Below, piece by piece: positions 16,762-23,862 of a stretch of DNA of 45,376 nucleotides. The DNA is from a virus. Each line of letters starts with the position of its first letter. Position 1 is the stretch's first letter. The notes beneath the pieces were generated by a model that made no database searches, was not told the origin of the DNA, and saw only the letters and a list, made by a program, of their open reading frames with translations. Location: IMG/VR virus record IMGVR_UViG_3300050019_000038, positions 1 to 45,376 of that record. One strand, given 5' to 3'. Made by a program: the position numbers and the translations under genes.

Positions 16762-16917
16762 TTAGCTCCCCAGAGCGACGGCAGGGTCGGCCTGTTGCCA
16801 AGGCAAGTCGGCTAAAATCGGGTTTGACTGCACAAGAACTTCCAGAACTCCCGCCATGGATGCTTGACGGATACGTTGACCACGCTTTCTGTGAATCATT
16901 TGTTTTAATCTGGACAT
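16762..16917 (-). CDS. Small basic protein sharing a QQADPAVAL segment with its neighbour
   Basis: A 51-residue protein (MSRLKQMIHRKRGQRIRQ...), strongly basic at the N-terminus, ending WQQADPAVALGS. The ATG at 16917 follows the previous stop by 2 bases, with GGGGACG ahead. The nine residues QQADPAVAL are also in the upstream lipoprotein-like gene and are encoded by a perfect 29-bp DNA repeat. Unknown function. Confidence 0.5.
   Translation of the reverse strand: MSRLKQMIHRKRGQRIRQASMAGVLEVLVQSNPILADLPWQQADPAVALGS
16770..16798. repeat. 29-bp direct repeat, copy 1 (copy 2 at 17033-17061)
   Basis: Bases 16770-16798 and 17033-17061 are identical, begin CCAGAGCGACGG and end GCCTGTTGC. The copies lie inside two neighbouring small genes in the same frame and encode QQADPAVAL. 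The two copies are 263 bp apart and could recombine, deleting one gene end. Confidence 0.9.
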
Positions 16918-16919
16918 TG

Positions 16920-17156
16920 TTACGTCCCCAACAGTGACTTCTGCCCGCCCGTCTGCGGCATGATACCGTTTGGACCGGTGAGTTGAGTATTACTTGCCGC
17001 CGCCGCCCTGCGTCTCCGCTCGGCATCACCCGCCAGAGCGACGGCAGGGTCGGCCTGTTGCGGGGAGGGTGCGGGCATCGGAGGTGTTGAACCGCCGCCG
17101 CTACATCCGAGGGGAATTATTAACAGGTTGAGAAGTAGTGTATAGAATTTGCACAT
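16920..17156 (-). CDS. Small lipoprotein-like protein
   Basis: A 78-residue protein with a leader ending LLIIPLGC at residues 11-18, a plausible though imperfect lipobox (L-G-C), then a glycine/proline-rich linker (SGGGSTPPMPAPSP) and QQADPAVALAGDAERRRRAAAASN. It is the first gene after terL. If lipidated it would sit in the periplasm. An arginine/alanine-rich tail and C-terminal GQKSLLGT recall small structural proteins of podoviruses, so a virion role cannot be excluded. Confidence 0.55.
   Translation of the reverse strand: MCKFYTLLLNLLIIPLGCSGGGSTPPMPAPSPQQADPAVALAGDAERRRRAAAASNTQLTGPNGIMPQTGGQKSLLGT
17033..17061. repeat. 29-bp direct repeat, copy 2
   Basis: Second copy of the sequence at 16770-16798, identical over 29 bases, within the lipoprotein-like gene. 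Confidence 0.9.
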
Positions 17157-17194
17157 GCGTTACCCCTATCTTAAAGATGAGGTGTTGTCAAGAA

Positions 17195-18679
17195 TTATTT
17201 ATAAGGGTCGTAGTCGTTGCCCTTGTTGCCCTGTTGGTTGCCTAACGCGCCGTGACCTTCCCACTTCTTAAACACCGGGAAAGCAAACGACAGTATCCAC
17301 GCATCGAACTTGCCGGGAGACCTACCGAGTCGCTTCTTAATCAGCTTCTTATCCTCAAGCTGAACCTTGCCGTCAGTCCTTGGTACGGTCTCTGGGCAGA
17401 GTATATCATCCCGCAATTCGTTGTCACAGCCGTCTAATGCGCCACCATCTTTGAGCCATTGTTTACCGTCATGCGCCATTTCAGCCCGCTTGTTGAGGAA
17501 TCCCGGCTTGTTCGCTTCCCCGGAAAACCATACTATCTGCCAACTACGCCCCCATGTGCGCCCCGCTGAGATGATACCAGTCCCGAATCCACCGTCGATG
17601 AATACCGCGTCGGCCTTCTCATCGTCCTCGATCTGCGCCAGGATGCCCGCAATCTGAATATCGTTGTCGTTTTTGGGGATGGTGCGAAGGATACGGAAGG
17701 TCAAACCCTGTCTCCTGCCGATCTCAATCATGTCATTCCCTTCCCATGCCGGGTCAAGGGTGATAATGACAGGGGCGAAGTTGTACTGATCGGGCCGCAG
17801 TTCTCTACCGAAGGCAGCATCAACATCGGCAACGGAATAATACTGCTTCGCGCTCATGTTGGGGAACATGCCCCGCACACGGACCTTAACGAAGTCGGAA
17901 TCAATACCGTAGTCGTCAATCCACTGCTGAATCTTGGCCTTATTGCTGATCTTCGCTGATCTGGAATCTATCTGCTTATGTATCCACCTGTGCTTGAACT
18001 TGCCGAAACATTCCTTGAACCGCCCGCTGTTCATGGTCGGGTTGCCGAACGCAAACCACATGATCTCGGTATCAGCGTCAACGAGTGCGCCCTCGGAGAC
18101 CTCCCAGATGATATCGGGGATAGCTGAAGCTTCATCGAAGATTAAAACTATCCGCTTGCCCTTGTTATGCAGACCGGCAAACGCCTCGGAGTTGTGTTCG
18201 CTCCAAGGAATCATATCAGCCCGCCAGGTCTCCTTGTGGTTCTCGTCGATAGCGTGGAGGGACGTAGCGTTGTATTTGAACCAGTGGGAGGTGATGCAGA
18301 GCCGGTGCCACTTCTTGAGTTCCGGCCAGGTCTTCGTTTTGAGCTGTGTTTCCGTGTTGGCGGTAACGATGATGCGGGTATCCTCGAAAGTGGACACGCC
18401 CCAGAGGATGAGCCAACAGAGGAGAGCCGTCTTGCCGATATCATGACCGGAGGCAACTGCAATCTGGATTGCTTCGTTGATCGTCAGGAGACCGTCACGA
18501 ACCGCGGAGAGGATTTCCGTCTGCCATGCGTCCGGCCCTGTCTCGTCGGAGAGGTCGCCGCTTCCCCACGGAAATGAGTACATGACCCATTTTAGCGGGT
18601 CTTTGCTCATCTTCGCCATGTCGCGGATTAATTCGGCTTCGAGGTTTGGCTTGTGAGAGGTCTTTGCGGGGGATGCCAT
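17195..18679 (-). CDS. terL: Terminase large subunit
   Basis: A 494-residue DNA-packaging motor. ATPase: Walker A-like ASGHDIGKT (76-84) and Walker B RIVLIFDEAS (176-185). Nuclease: first acidic residue in ITLDPAWEGND (Asp309), second in VFIDGGFGTG (Asp362), and a third candidate Asp459 (KFDAW). The protein cleaves concatemers and pumps DNA through the portal. It begins 14 bases after the small subunit stop. The sequence most resembles terminases of BPP-1/P22-like and Mu-like relatives; together with the circular assembly this favours headful packaging of circularly permuted DNA, though the mechanism cannot be read from sequence alone. Confidence 0.93.
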   Translation of the reverse strand: MASPAKTSHKPNLEAELIRDMAKMSKDPLKWVMYSFPWGSGDLSDETGPDAWQTEILSAVRDGLLTINEAIQIAVASGHDIGKTALLCWLILWGVSTFEDTRIIVTANTETQLKTKTWPELKKWHRLCITSHWFKYNATSLHAIDENHKETWRADMIPWSEHNSEAFAGLHNKGKRIVLIFDEASAIPDIIWEVSEGALVDADTEIMWFAFGNPTMNSGRFKECFGKFKHRWIHKQIDSRSAKISNKAKIQQWIDDYGIDSDFVKVRVRGMFPNMSAKQYYSVADVDAAFGRELRPDQYNFAPVIITLDPAWEGNDMIEIGRRQGLTFRILRTIPKNDNDIQIAGILAQIEDDEKADAVFIDGGFGTGIISAGRTWGRSWQIVWFSGEANKPGFLNKRAEMAHDGKQWLKDGGALDGCDNELRDDILCPETVPRTDGKVQLEDKKLIKKRLGRSPGKFDAWILSFAFPVFKKWEGHGALGNQQGNKGNDYDPYK

Positions 18680-18693
18680 ACGGTACTATTCCC

Positions 18694-19194
18694 CTATTCC
18701 GGCAGGTTGGCGCGTTGGCGGGCTTTCTTTATGGCTGATGCGAGGGAGTCTGATATCTCTATTTCCTGCGTAATGCGGTCACCGTATTTCTTCGGGAGGA
18801 GTTTCGCTACTACCCATTTGCGGGTATCAACACGGAGTTTTGACCGCTCCATGAATTCTTTGTTCTTCACCATCTTTGCCGACTTGCCTGATTCCTCATC
18901 ACCCTCTACGAATATGGCATCTTCGGAATCATCGTCGGCAATATCAATGATCTGCTCGAATATGTGGTCGGCTTGCATTTCTTTCGCGCGCGCATATTGG
19001 GCGGCTAAGTTAGCATCTTCTGATATCCAATCCCTGATTGTTCTGCGGGAGGGAAACAGAGAGTCATCTTTGCGGAAGGCATCACAAATACGCTTCATGC
19101 CCTTATCGGTTTCTTTTGTGGCTTCACATACGAGGTCAACAATCCGCTGCCGGTATTGCTCCTGCGTCTCGGTTGTCGGTTGCTTTTTTGCCAT
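18694..19194 (-). CDS. terS: Terminase small subunit
   Basis: A 166-residue protein, first gene of the late block. I chose the ATG at 19194 (MAKKQPTTETQEQYRQ) because GGTGG is 5 bases ahead; a GTG at 19212 is also in frame. The N-terminal region has a helix-turn-helix-like segment (MKRICDAFRKDDSLFPSRRTIRDWI) followed by AAQYARAKEMQADHIFEQIIDIADD, the common pattern of small terminases that recognise phage DNA and load the large subunit. Confidence 0.85.
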   Translation of the reverse strand: MAKKQPTTETQEQYRQRIVDLVCEATKETDKGMKRICDAFRKDDSLFPSRRTIRDWISEDANLAAQYARAKEMQADHIFEQIIDIADDDSEDAIFVEGDEESGKSAKMVKNKEFMERSKLRVDTRKWVVAKLLPKKYGDRITQEIEISDSLASAIKKARQRANLPE

Positions 19195-19258
19195 CAGTCC
19201 ACCGCTTGCCACGCTGTCGCTTAGTCAGCTATCTTCCGTGCCTTAACGCGCACGAGGG

Positions 19259-19288
19259 AATAGTGAACTTTTCATTTATGCGTGTCAA
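19259..19288 (-). promoter_or_regulatory. Candidate late promoter upstream of terS
   Basis: On the minus strand a perfect TTGACA (19288-19283) is followed after 17-18 bases by CACTAT/ACTATT (19265-19259). The -35 is ideal, the -10 weak, which would fit an activator-dependent late promoter. It is the only promoter-like site found at the head of the 30-kb leftward block. Confidence 0.4.
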
Positions 19289-19397
19289 GGATTATTTGCA
19301 TCATTCTAATCTGATTGCCGAATACCCTGTTGATAACGGAATATCAATTTCACCTAGCGGAATTATGCCCTACTCTCCCCCACGTGTAAAGGTGATT

Positions 19398-19433
19398 CGA
19401 AAAGGAAAGCCCCTGCCGATGCTTTGGAGGGGC
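19398..19433 (-). terminator. Terminator at the end of the leftward early genes
   Basis: Minus strand: GCCCCT (19433-19428), a 13-base loop, AGGGGC (19414-19409), then TTTCCTTTT. The U-rich tract is only on the minus side. It lies 54 bases past the last leftward early gene and upstream of the late promoter, so it would separate early and late transcription. Confidence 0.55.
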
Positions 19434-19486
19434 GGTTTAACTATGCGCTACACCGGGCGAGTCGGTGAGCTTTGCCGTTATGATGC

Positions 19487-19993
19487 TTACAGTGATCCGT
19501 CCTGATATTCGGCACGATAGCCGCATTTAGGGCAGATGGTGATACCTCTGAATCGGTGATCTGTTCCTTCCTGTGTCCCTTCCGTCCACGTTTCCTCCAA
19601 AATAAAGGTGGTTCCGGTTTCATCGTCGGAAAGGGTACACTGGTCGCAATCTTCGGCCCCGCAATGCCAGCACTCGCATCCGTGGCAGTGGACACCAGCA
19701 GTGGTTTCACCGAGGCGCTTTATCATCCTCGCTATCCAGGGGAATGTTCGGCGATAACCGCCAGACCAATCACAGAATGGACGCCAGCCGTCCCATGACA
19801 GCCAAGAACAAAAATTAAAGATGGTTTTATACAGCAACCACCAGTGAAGATTCGGCCAGCGCCAGTCCCAATACTCCTCACATTTCGGAAGTAGCCGCAG
19901 GCCAAATGAACCACGGCCTAGCATACTGCCGAAGAACCAGCGCCGAGGGCGAACAAATATCCAGCCATACCAGTAGAAAAGTGTTGTTGTCAT
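19487..19993 (-). CDS. Tryptophan-rich zinc-ribbon protein, unknown
   Basis: A 168-residue protein; ATG at 19993 chosen for the GGAGGAACACTG site. Residues 1-85 are very rich in Trp, Tyr and Phe (WYGW, WDWRWPNLHWW, WLSWDGWRPF); then a cysteine cluster VHCHGCECWHCGAEDCDQC (about 105-122) and a second pair CPKCGY (158-163) look like zinc ribbons. Predicted partly membrane-associated. I recognise no family. Last gene before the early terminator. Confidence 0.6.
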   Translation of the reverse strand: MTTTLFYWYGWIFVRPRRWFFGSMLGRGSFGLRLLPKCEEYWDWRWPNLHWWLLYKTIFNFCSWLSWDGWRPFCDWSGGYRRTFPWIARMIKRLGETTAGVHCHGCECWHCGAEDCDQCTLSDDETGTTFILEETWTEGTQEGTDHRFRGITICPKCGYRAEYQDGSL

Positions 19994-20063
19994 CAGTGTT
20001 CCTCCGTGGCTCGAACGCATCATAACCAAACGTTCGAGCCGTTGTACGGCTCAACTCAAGCCG

Positions 20064-20255
20064 TTATGGCGCTTGCCTTTGCGTCGTACGTTCATTGTGC
20101 AACCGAATCGCAGAGAGAATGCTTCCTCCACACGGGTCAAGGTAGCTGCACTCATTGCACTCAACATGCCTCCCGCCATTTTCATACGTGTAGACGCTTA
20201 GTCCATCTCCAGGATTTCCACACGTAGGACATGGTTTTATTTTTGGATAAGTCAT
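20064..20255 (-). CDS. Lar-like zinc-ribbon protein
   Basis: A 63-residue protein with PCPTCGN (8-14), VECNECSY and a C-terminal AIRLHNER, matching the layout of the Lar restriction-alleviation family (PCPFCGG ... V.C..CG ... A...WN). Rac-prophage Lar modulates host type I restriction, but most small Lar-like phage proteins are untested. The ATG overlaps the previous stop (ATGA). Confidence 0.6.
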   Translation of the reverse strand: MTYPKIKPCPTCGNPGDGLSVYTYENGGRHVECNECSYLDPCGGSILSAIRLHNERTTQRQAP

Positions 20256-20410
20256 GGCTCCTCCACTTTGAAAAACACGTCTGGTCGCGCCTGAGCAAAT
20301 GTCCTTATGTGGTTGCCGGTACCCATCTTCACCTGGAAACGCTCACTAAGTCGAAGAGCCAACCACCGCACCACAAAAAGAGGCAGAATTTCAATCCAGG
20401 CTTTTAACAT
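20252..20410 (-). CDS. Small basic/hydrophobic protein
   Basis: A 52-residue frame starting MLKAWIEILPLFVVRWLALRLS, with GGAGG 10 bases ahead of the ATG at 20410; an upstream in-frame start at 20452 has no good site. The N-terminal half could be one amphipathic or membrane helix. Unknown function, coupled to the Lar-like gene. Confidence 0.45.
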   Translation of the reverse strand: MLKAWIEILPLFVVRWLALRLSERFQVKMGTGNHIRTFAQARPDVFFKVEEP

Positions 20411-20489
20411 CTTCGTGGCACCTCCGCGCCATAACAAGCGCTGTCCGGTCATGCTTTTTGTTATCCTGCCCGATATGCCACCGGCTCAT

Positions 20490-20708
20490 TCATGCCACCA
20501 CCCTCCGGCTCGTAAAGAACCGCCGCAAGACATACGACCGAATGATTGAAATCACCGTGAAGTACAGCCCGATCAGAATATTATCGCGGAAGGGAACATG
20601 GATCCCGAACAGTGGGAAAATTGCCAATTGTGACGCAAGGGCGACAAAGTATCCGATTGCCACATTTGAGCATGATTCTATAAAACTATGTCTGCGTGTT
20701 TGCTTCAT
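20490..20708 (-). CDS. Two-helix phage membrane protein (DUF7220-like)
   Basis: A 72-residue protein: MKQTRRHSFIESCSNVAIGYFVA...PLFG, then a second hydrophobic stretch (ILIGLYFTVISIIRSYVLRR). This pattern of an ESxxNxxiGy helix and SixRSYxlRR helix is common in small phage inner-membrane proteins of unknown function. ATG at 20708 is the second of two adjacent ATGs and has the better spacing from GGGAGG. Confidence 0.7.
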   Translation of the reverse strand: MKQTRRHSFIESCSNVAIGYFVALASQLAIFPLFGIHVPFRDNILIGLYFTVISIIRSYVLRRFFTSRRVVA

Positions 20709-20751
20709 CATCCCCTCCCTGATATCCCTACCCCTGAGGTGCGGGGGGTTG

Positions 20752-21141
20752 TTAAGCTTCAATATCTCCGAATTTCTCATCAAGTTCAGCCAGTAACGCC
20801 CGTATCTTTGCCCTGTTTTCCTGTGCTAGCCTTTCCCTTTCCTCCGGTAAAAGAACCTCTCCTATGAGGGTTGTAGGCTCTTTGGTAGGCAATGCCGGAA
20901 CTACTGTTGCCGGTGCCATGTTTGCGGCGTTCCTGATCTCAACCGGCTTAGGGAAATATTGGTTATGCCCAAAAATATATCTTGATGCCCACTCTATCCG
21001 CGCAATATGAATGTCGTTGAGAGCGTAAAAGTAATCCCTCATGTCATCCTTGCTGAGTACGCGGGGGGTGTTCTTCATCAGGAACTTATCAGCGAGCCAG
21101 TACATTATTACGGCAAACTGTTTCTTGTCCTGTTCATTCAT
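20752..21141 (-). CDS. Probable helicase loader/inhibitor-like replication protein
   Basis: A 129-residue protein immediately after the initiator gene, starting MNEQDKKQFAVIMYWLAD and containing LSKDDMRDYFYALNDI and FPKPVEIRNAA, a pattern like the helical domain of small phage loader proteins (G39P type: YxxxLxDI ... FP.paeIR). The rest is charged helix (LLPEERERLAQENRAKIRALLAEL). It overlaps the initiator stop by 8 bases. In such phages this protein brings the host replicative helicase to the origin. Family call moderate; context strong. Confidence 0.55.
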   Translation of the reverse strand: MNEQDKKQFAVIMYWLADKFLMKNTPRVLSKDDMRDYFYALNDIHIARIEWASRYIFGHNQYFPKPVEIRNAANMAPATVVPALPTKEPTTLIGEVLLPEERERLAQENRAKIRALLAELDEKFGDIEA

Positions 21142-21835
21142 TAACAAACTCCCTCGCGGCTTGCCGGTTGCCCTCTCTGACTACTTCCGCGCTGTCTGGT
21201 TGATTATTACCTCTTAACGGCCTTTCGGAATTATTGAGCCAGTTGCAAATCCTTTGCCTTGAATATGGTTTCTGTTTACTGAGACACCACGCTTTGCATT
21301 TCCCCATTTCCCGGTCAATGTCTATTCCCTCATAGGCATGGTTTGCCCTCATTTCAGATAACCACTCATCATCGGTGAGTTTGACTTTTGCAGGGCGGGA
21401 CGATTTTACCGGAACGACAATAGGTTCTATATTCTGTTTCTCTATCTCTATCTGTTTCTCTATCTCTATCTCTATCTTGCTCGGGAGTTTATCAGGAGTC
21501 TGTCGGGATTTTATCCCGATTCTATTGGTATACTCGTCACGGTATTTCAGCAGCTTAGGGATACTTATCTTTATTTTTCCTATACAATTACTGTCGTCAT
21601 ATTCCAAAAAAATCAAAGAACTTTCTGAAAGTACACGGAAAAAATCTGTAACTTTGCGCTTAGAAATCTGAAATTTTGCCGACCATGTACGCATAGGATA
21701 TGAGACAAAACACTTATCCGTATCATCCATTTGCTCTGCTACGATCTCACAAAGCATCCACCAAAAGCCGTATCCCTCAAGTCCATATTGTTCCCGAATG
21801 ACGGCAAGGCGTTCATCGTTTCTGGCTGTTGCCAA
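21134..21835 (-). CDS. Replisome-organizer-like replication initiator
   Basis: A 233-residue protein. The N-terminal region (ARNDERLAVIREQYGLEGYGFWWMLCEIVAEQ, then a winged-helix-like KFQISKRKVTDFFRVLSESSLI) resembles the DUF4373/replisome-organizer N-terminal domain of phage initiators. A central low-complexity IEIEIEKQIEIEKQ is encoded by a CTCTAT-type simple repeat near 21437-21480. The C-terminal part (WCLSKQKPYSRQRICNWLNN) is typical of these proteins. The start is a TTG at 21835 with AGGTGG 9 bases ahead; there is no in-frame ATG upstream before a stop. The origin may lie in or near this gene, but I could not locate iterons. Confidence 0.68.
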   Translation of the reverse strand: MATARNDERLAVIREQYGLEGYGFWWMLCEIVAEQMDDTDKCFVSYPMRTWSAKFQISKRKVTDFFRVLSESSLIFLEYDDSNCIGKIKISIPKLLKYRDEYTNRIGIKSRQTPDKLPSKIEIEIEKQIEIEKQNIEPIVVPVKSSRPAKVKLTDDEWLSEMRANHAYEGIDIDREMGKCKAWCLSKQKPYSRQRICNWLNNSERPLRGNNQPDSAEVVREGNRQAAREFVNE

Positions 21836-21839
21836 ATGC

Positions 21840-22322
21840 TTAAGCCACCTGATAAGTCACCTCCCGTTGAAAAGATGTTTTCCTGTAGACACTTCGTACC
21901 CACGCCGCATCCCACGCCGCAGCCCTCGCCGCAGCCCTCGCCGCATCCCACGCCGCATCCCACGCCGCAACCCCCGCCGCAGCGTCAATCTTCCCATCTG
22001 CGAAGTCTCTCGCGGCCTGTATCGCAAGTCGAGGTCGGTTATCAGTAGGGCGCTCTTTCTCAAACAGATACAAAACCGCTTCGGCACAATCAGCGGCGAT
22101 GTAGCGTGATATGCGGTCGCGTTCAGGATGATCGACAGCACGGAGACACCAGAGCATGTCGTCAACGCCGTTACTGCCGAGAATGGTCAAGAGGTTGATC
22201 GGCTTGTCCGTACCGTACTTGGTAACACCGCCCAAATGTGCGACAAGTTTCTTGTAGTTGGACTCGCAAGCACAAGCTTTGTGGAGTTGTGCAAAGGTTA
22301 CGGTGAAAATCTGTTTTTCCAT
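21840..22322 (-). CDS. Imm-5-like protein with Ala-Trp repeats
   Basis: A 160-residue protein. The region DMLWCLRAVDHPERDRISRYIAADCAEAVLYLFE..RP.DNRPRLAIQAARDFADGKID matches the Imm-5 'putative immunity protein' family, which also ends in Ala-Trp-rich helices. Here the repeat is VAAWDAAWDAARAAARAAAWDAAW (about 118-141, shown in pieces: AAWDAAWDAARA, AARAAAWDAAW). Imm-5 proteins were proposed as antitoxins of polymorphic toxins; the phage role is unknown. It begins directly after the previous stop and its DNA contains near-identical 12-15-base units. Confidence 0.65.
   Translation of the reverse strand: MEKQIFTVTFAQLHKACACESNYKKLVAHLGGVTKYGTDKPINLLTILGSNGVDDMLWCLRAVDHPERDRISRYIAADCAEAVLYLFEKERPTDNRPRLAIQAARDFADGKIDAAAGVAAWDAAWDAARAAARAAAWDAAWVRSVYRKTSFQREVTYQVA
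21893..21985. repeat. Short tandem repeats coding Ala-Trp/Ala-Arg units
   Basis: Units of CACGCCGCATCC and CTCGCCGCAGCC alternate six to eight times (plus strand). They encode the AAWDAAW/AARAAAW helix of the Imm-5-like protein. Length is likely to vary by slippage. Confidence 0.75.
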
Positions 22323-22565
22323 TCAATCCTCCCTGAGATGTGCTAGTGCCGTCCGCGCTTCAATCGCTTTCCATGTCGGTTCATATTCCGGCCAGTCATG
22401 TTCGATAACAACGCATTTAAGAAAAGATATTCCCTCAAAGGTTCGGTGACACGCTACCTTGTCACTGAGCAGGTACAATACTTGCCGTTCTTCCTGGTTC
22501 AATGCTTTTTCGATATCTTTCCTCTTGAGCACTAAATACCGATCTTCACGCTTAAATTCTTTCAT
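22323..22565 (-). CDS. Small protein of unknown function
   Basis: An 80-residue frame starting MKEFKREDRYLVLKRKDIEKAL, with YLLSDKVACHR and a charged C-terminus (WKAIEARTALAHLRED). The opening 'DRYlVlKrkDiekaL' is common in small phage proteins without assigned function. The second of two adjacent ATGs is chosen for spacing from GGGAGG. The next gene starts directly after its stop. Confidence 0.6.
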   Translation of the reverse strand: MKEFKREDRYLVLKRKDIEKALNQEERQVLYLLSDKVACHRTFEGISFLKCVVIEHDWPEYEPTWKAIEARTALAHLRED

Positions 22566-22583
22566 CATCCCTCCCTTCCCCTG

Positions 22584-22766
22584 TTAGGGGGCTAATCCCG
22601 CTTGTTTTTCCAAGTCTTTAAGAACTGCCGACTCATCGGTTCCTTGAGATACGATACACTGTCCGGCGTTCATCATGGCAACGTACAGATACCGGTTGCC
22701 GTTCAGTCTGTAATGGTTCATTCCGACAATATACCAACTCGCTTGCTTCAACTTTTCCCACGGCAT
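22584..22766 (-). CDS. 60-residue duplicated small protein, copy B
   Basis: A 60-residue protein MPWEKLKQASWYIVGMNH.RLNG..YL..AM...G.CIVS.GT. Another gene at 24753-24935 has the same length and about half identical residues (MPW..., IVGMNH, RLNG, CIVS, DLE). Both follow a GGAGG site. No family recognised; the conserved core suggests a small beta-rich fold. Confidence 0.65.
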   Translation of the reverse strand: MPWEKLKQASWYIVGMNHYRLNGNRYLYVAMMNAGQCIVSQGTDESAVLKDLEKQAGLAP

Positions 22767-22798
22767 TGTTTATCCTCCTTCGCCCTGAGAGGGCGGAC

Positions 22799-23137
22799 TT
22801 ATTTATTTCGTGCCTCCATCATGGCATCAGCCTGTGCATAGGCATAGTACGCTGTGACAGCTTCGCCACTGCCATGCTTTTCTGCATCGGCTCTCGATAT
22901 ACTGTACTCAGAATTTGATGTTAATCCCTGCATTGCCGCCATTGCGAACTGGTCACGAAGTGTCATCTTAGCTATTTTCAATTCTTTCTCGGCTTTATCA
23001 GCCCGTTCCTTCTCTGCTTTTAATTTCGCATCTGCGCTAAATATGCAGTCATGACGCTCTATCATCGAGTAAGTCACACCGCAATATGGACAGGTAGGAT
23101 TCCCAAATTTCACATTGCTGAACAATTCATCTTTCAT
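22799..23137 (-). CDS. Zinc-finger/coiled-coil small protein
   Basis: A 112-residue protein: an N-terminal CPYCGVTYSMIERHDC zinc-binding segment (residues 15-30), a coiled coil rich in Lys/Glu/Ala (KLKAEKERADKAEKELKIAK), then MAAMQGL and a C-terminal segment EAVTAYYAYAQADAMMEARNK, a pattern frequent in small phage proteins of unknown function. ATG preceded by GGAGGAAGGG. Confidence 0.65.
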   Translation of the reverse strand: MKDELFSNVKFGNPTCPYCGVTYSMIERHDCIFSADAKLKAEKERADKAEKELKIAKMTLRDQFAMAAMQGLTSNSEYSISRADAEKHGSGEAVTAYYAYAQADAMMEARNK

Positions 23138-23162
23138 CCCTTCCTCCTTCGCCCTGAGAGGG

Positions 23163-23348
23163 CTAAAACTTCCAACTTATCCATCTGCCGAAATCACCAA
23201 TGCGGCAACAAAGTATCCCGAAATAATGAATCAACGCTACAATCGGGAAAAGTACAGGGAAGAATATCATCGTCAGAATGTAACGCGTTCTATTGGTGTG
23301 CCACTCTCGTCTGTGGCATTGCTTTGCGCGTTCCCACCGTTCTTTCAT
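23163..23348 (-). CDS. Small membrane protein
   Basis: A 61-residue protein starting MKERWERAKQCHRREW (ATG at 23348 with AGGAGGAAGGG ahead) with a basic N-terminus and one hydrophobic segment of about 22 residues (ILTMIFFPVLFPIVALIHYF). It probably inserts in the inner membrane with the basic end inside. Unknown function. Confidence 0.6.
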   Translation of the reverse strand: MKERWERAKQCHRREWHTNRTRYILTMIFFPVLFPIVALIHYFGILCCRIGDFGRWISWKF

Positions 23349-23367
23349 CCCTTCCTCCTTTAGCCGG

Positions 23368-23649
23368 TCAGGGCTTGTTGAGAGCTTCCAATTCCGTAAG
23401 GAAATCGTAAGCGAAGTTGGCAAAATCATCAGGTATTATCCTGTCGAATGTTGCGGTTACATCGTCCGTCCTCTCGGTTATATGGTCGATATATCCATCA
23501 AAAAATCTTTCATGTTCTGGATGGTTGCACATGAAATCCTTGAGCTTGAAGAATCCGTCAGGGGTGGAGAAATTAATAGCATGGTGTGGGGACTCACATC
23601 CTTTACACTTCCACTCCCCTATAACCTTCGTCAAAAATTTGTTTCTCAT
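23368..23649 (-). CDS. Small protein with CxxC motif
   Basis: A 93-residue protein (MRNKFLTKVIGEWKCKGCESPHH...), with one CxxC pair and a further Cys/His region (MCNHPEHERF), acidic C-terminal half. No family recognised. The second of two adjacent ATGs (23649) has better spacing from GGAGG. Confidence 0.55.
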   Translation of the reverse strand: MRNKFLTKVIGEWKCKGCESPHHAINFSTPDGFFKLKDFMCNHPEHERFFDGYIDHITERTDDVTATFDRIIPDDFANFAYDFLTELEALNKP

Positions 23650-23671
23650 CATCCCCTCCGTCCTTGAGATA

Positions 23672-23851
23672 TTAAAAACGCCCTGTCTTTGAATCGGGTT
23701 CTTCGTAATCTGTTCCCGCAGGTTCCGATGATATTAATAGCCGTTTCAATTCTTCATTACTGGCATTTTTAACATAGTAGACATCAACAACGTCGCATCG
23801 TAAAACTATTTCACCTATCATCTGCCGTCTCGTCCATCCTGTGTATTTCAT
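23672..23851 (-). CDS. Small protein of unknown function
   Basis: A 59-residue frame, MKYTGWTRRQMIGEIVLRCDVVDVYYVKNASNEELKRLL split over a basic start, a beta-like middle and an acidic tail (YEEPDSKTGRF). GAGGGG lies 7 bases before the ATG. 'YYVKNASNEELKRLL' is a common opening of small phage proteins. Unknown function. Confidence 0.55.
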   Translation of the reverse strand: MKYTGWTRRQMIGEIVLRCDVVDVYYVKNASNEELKRLLISSEPAGTDYEEPDSKTGRF

Positions 23852-23862
23852 GTTTTATCCCC

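Noticed and set aside
19381-19440. Possible tRNA suggested by a TTCGAATC motif
   Set aside because: No acceptor stem or anticodon arm can be drawn; the segment forms the early terminator.
19278-19505. 75-residue plus-strand frame between terS and the early genes
   Set aside because: It overlaps the leftward promoter and terminator, lacks a good ribosome site, and ends inside another gene. Not excluded, but weak.
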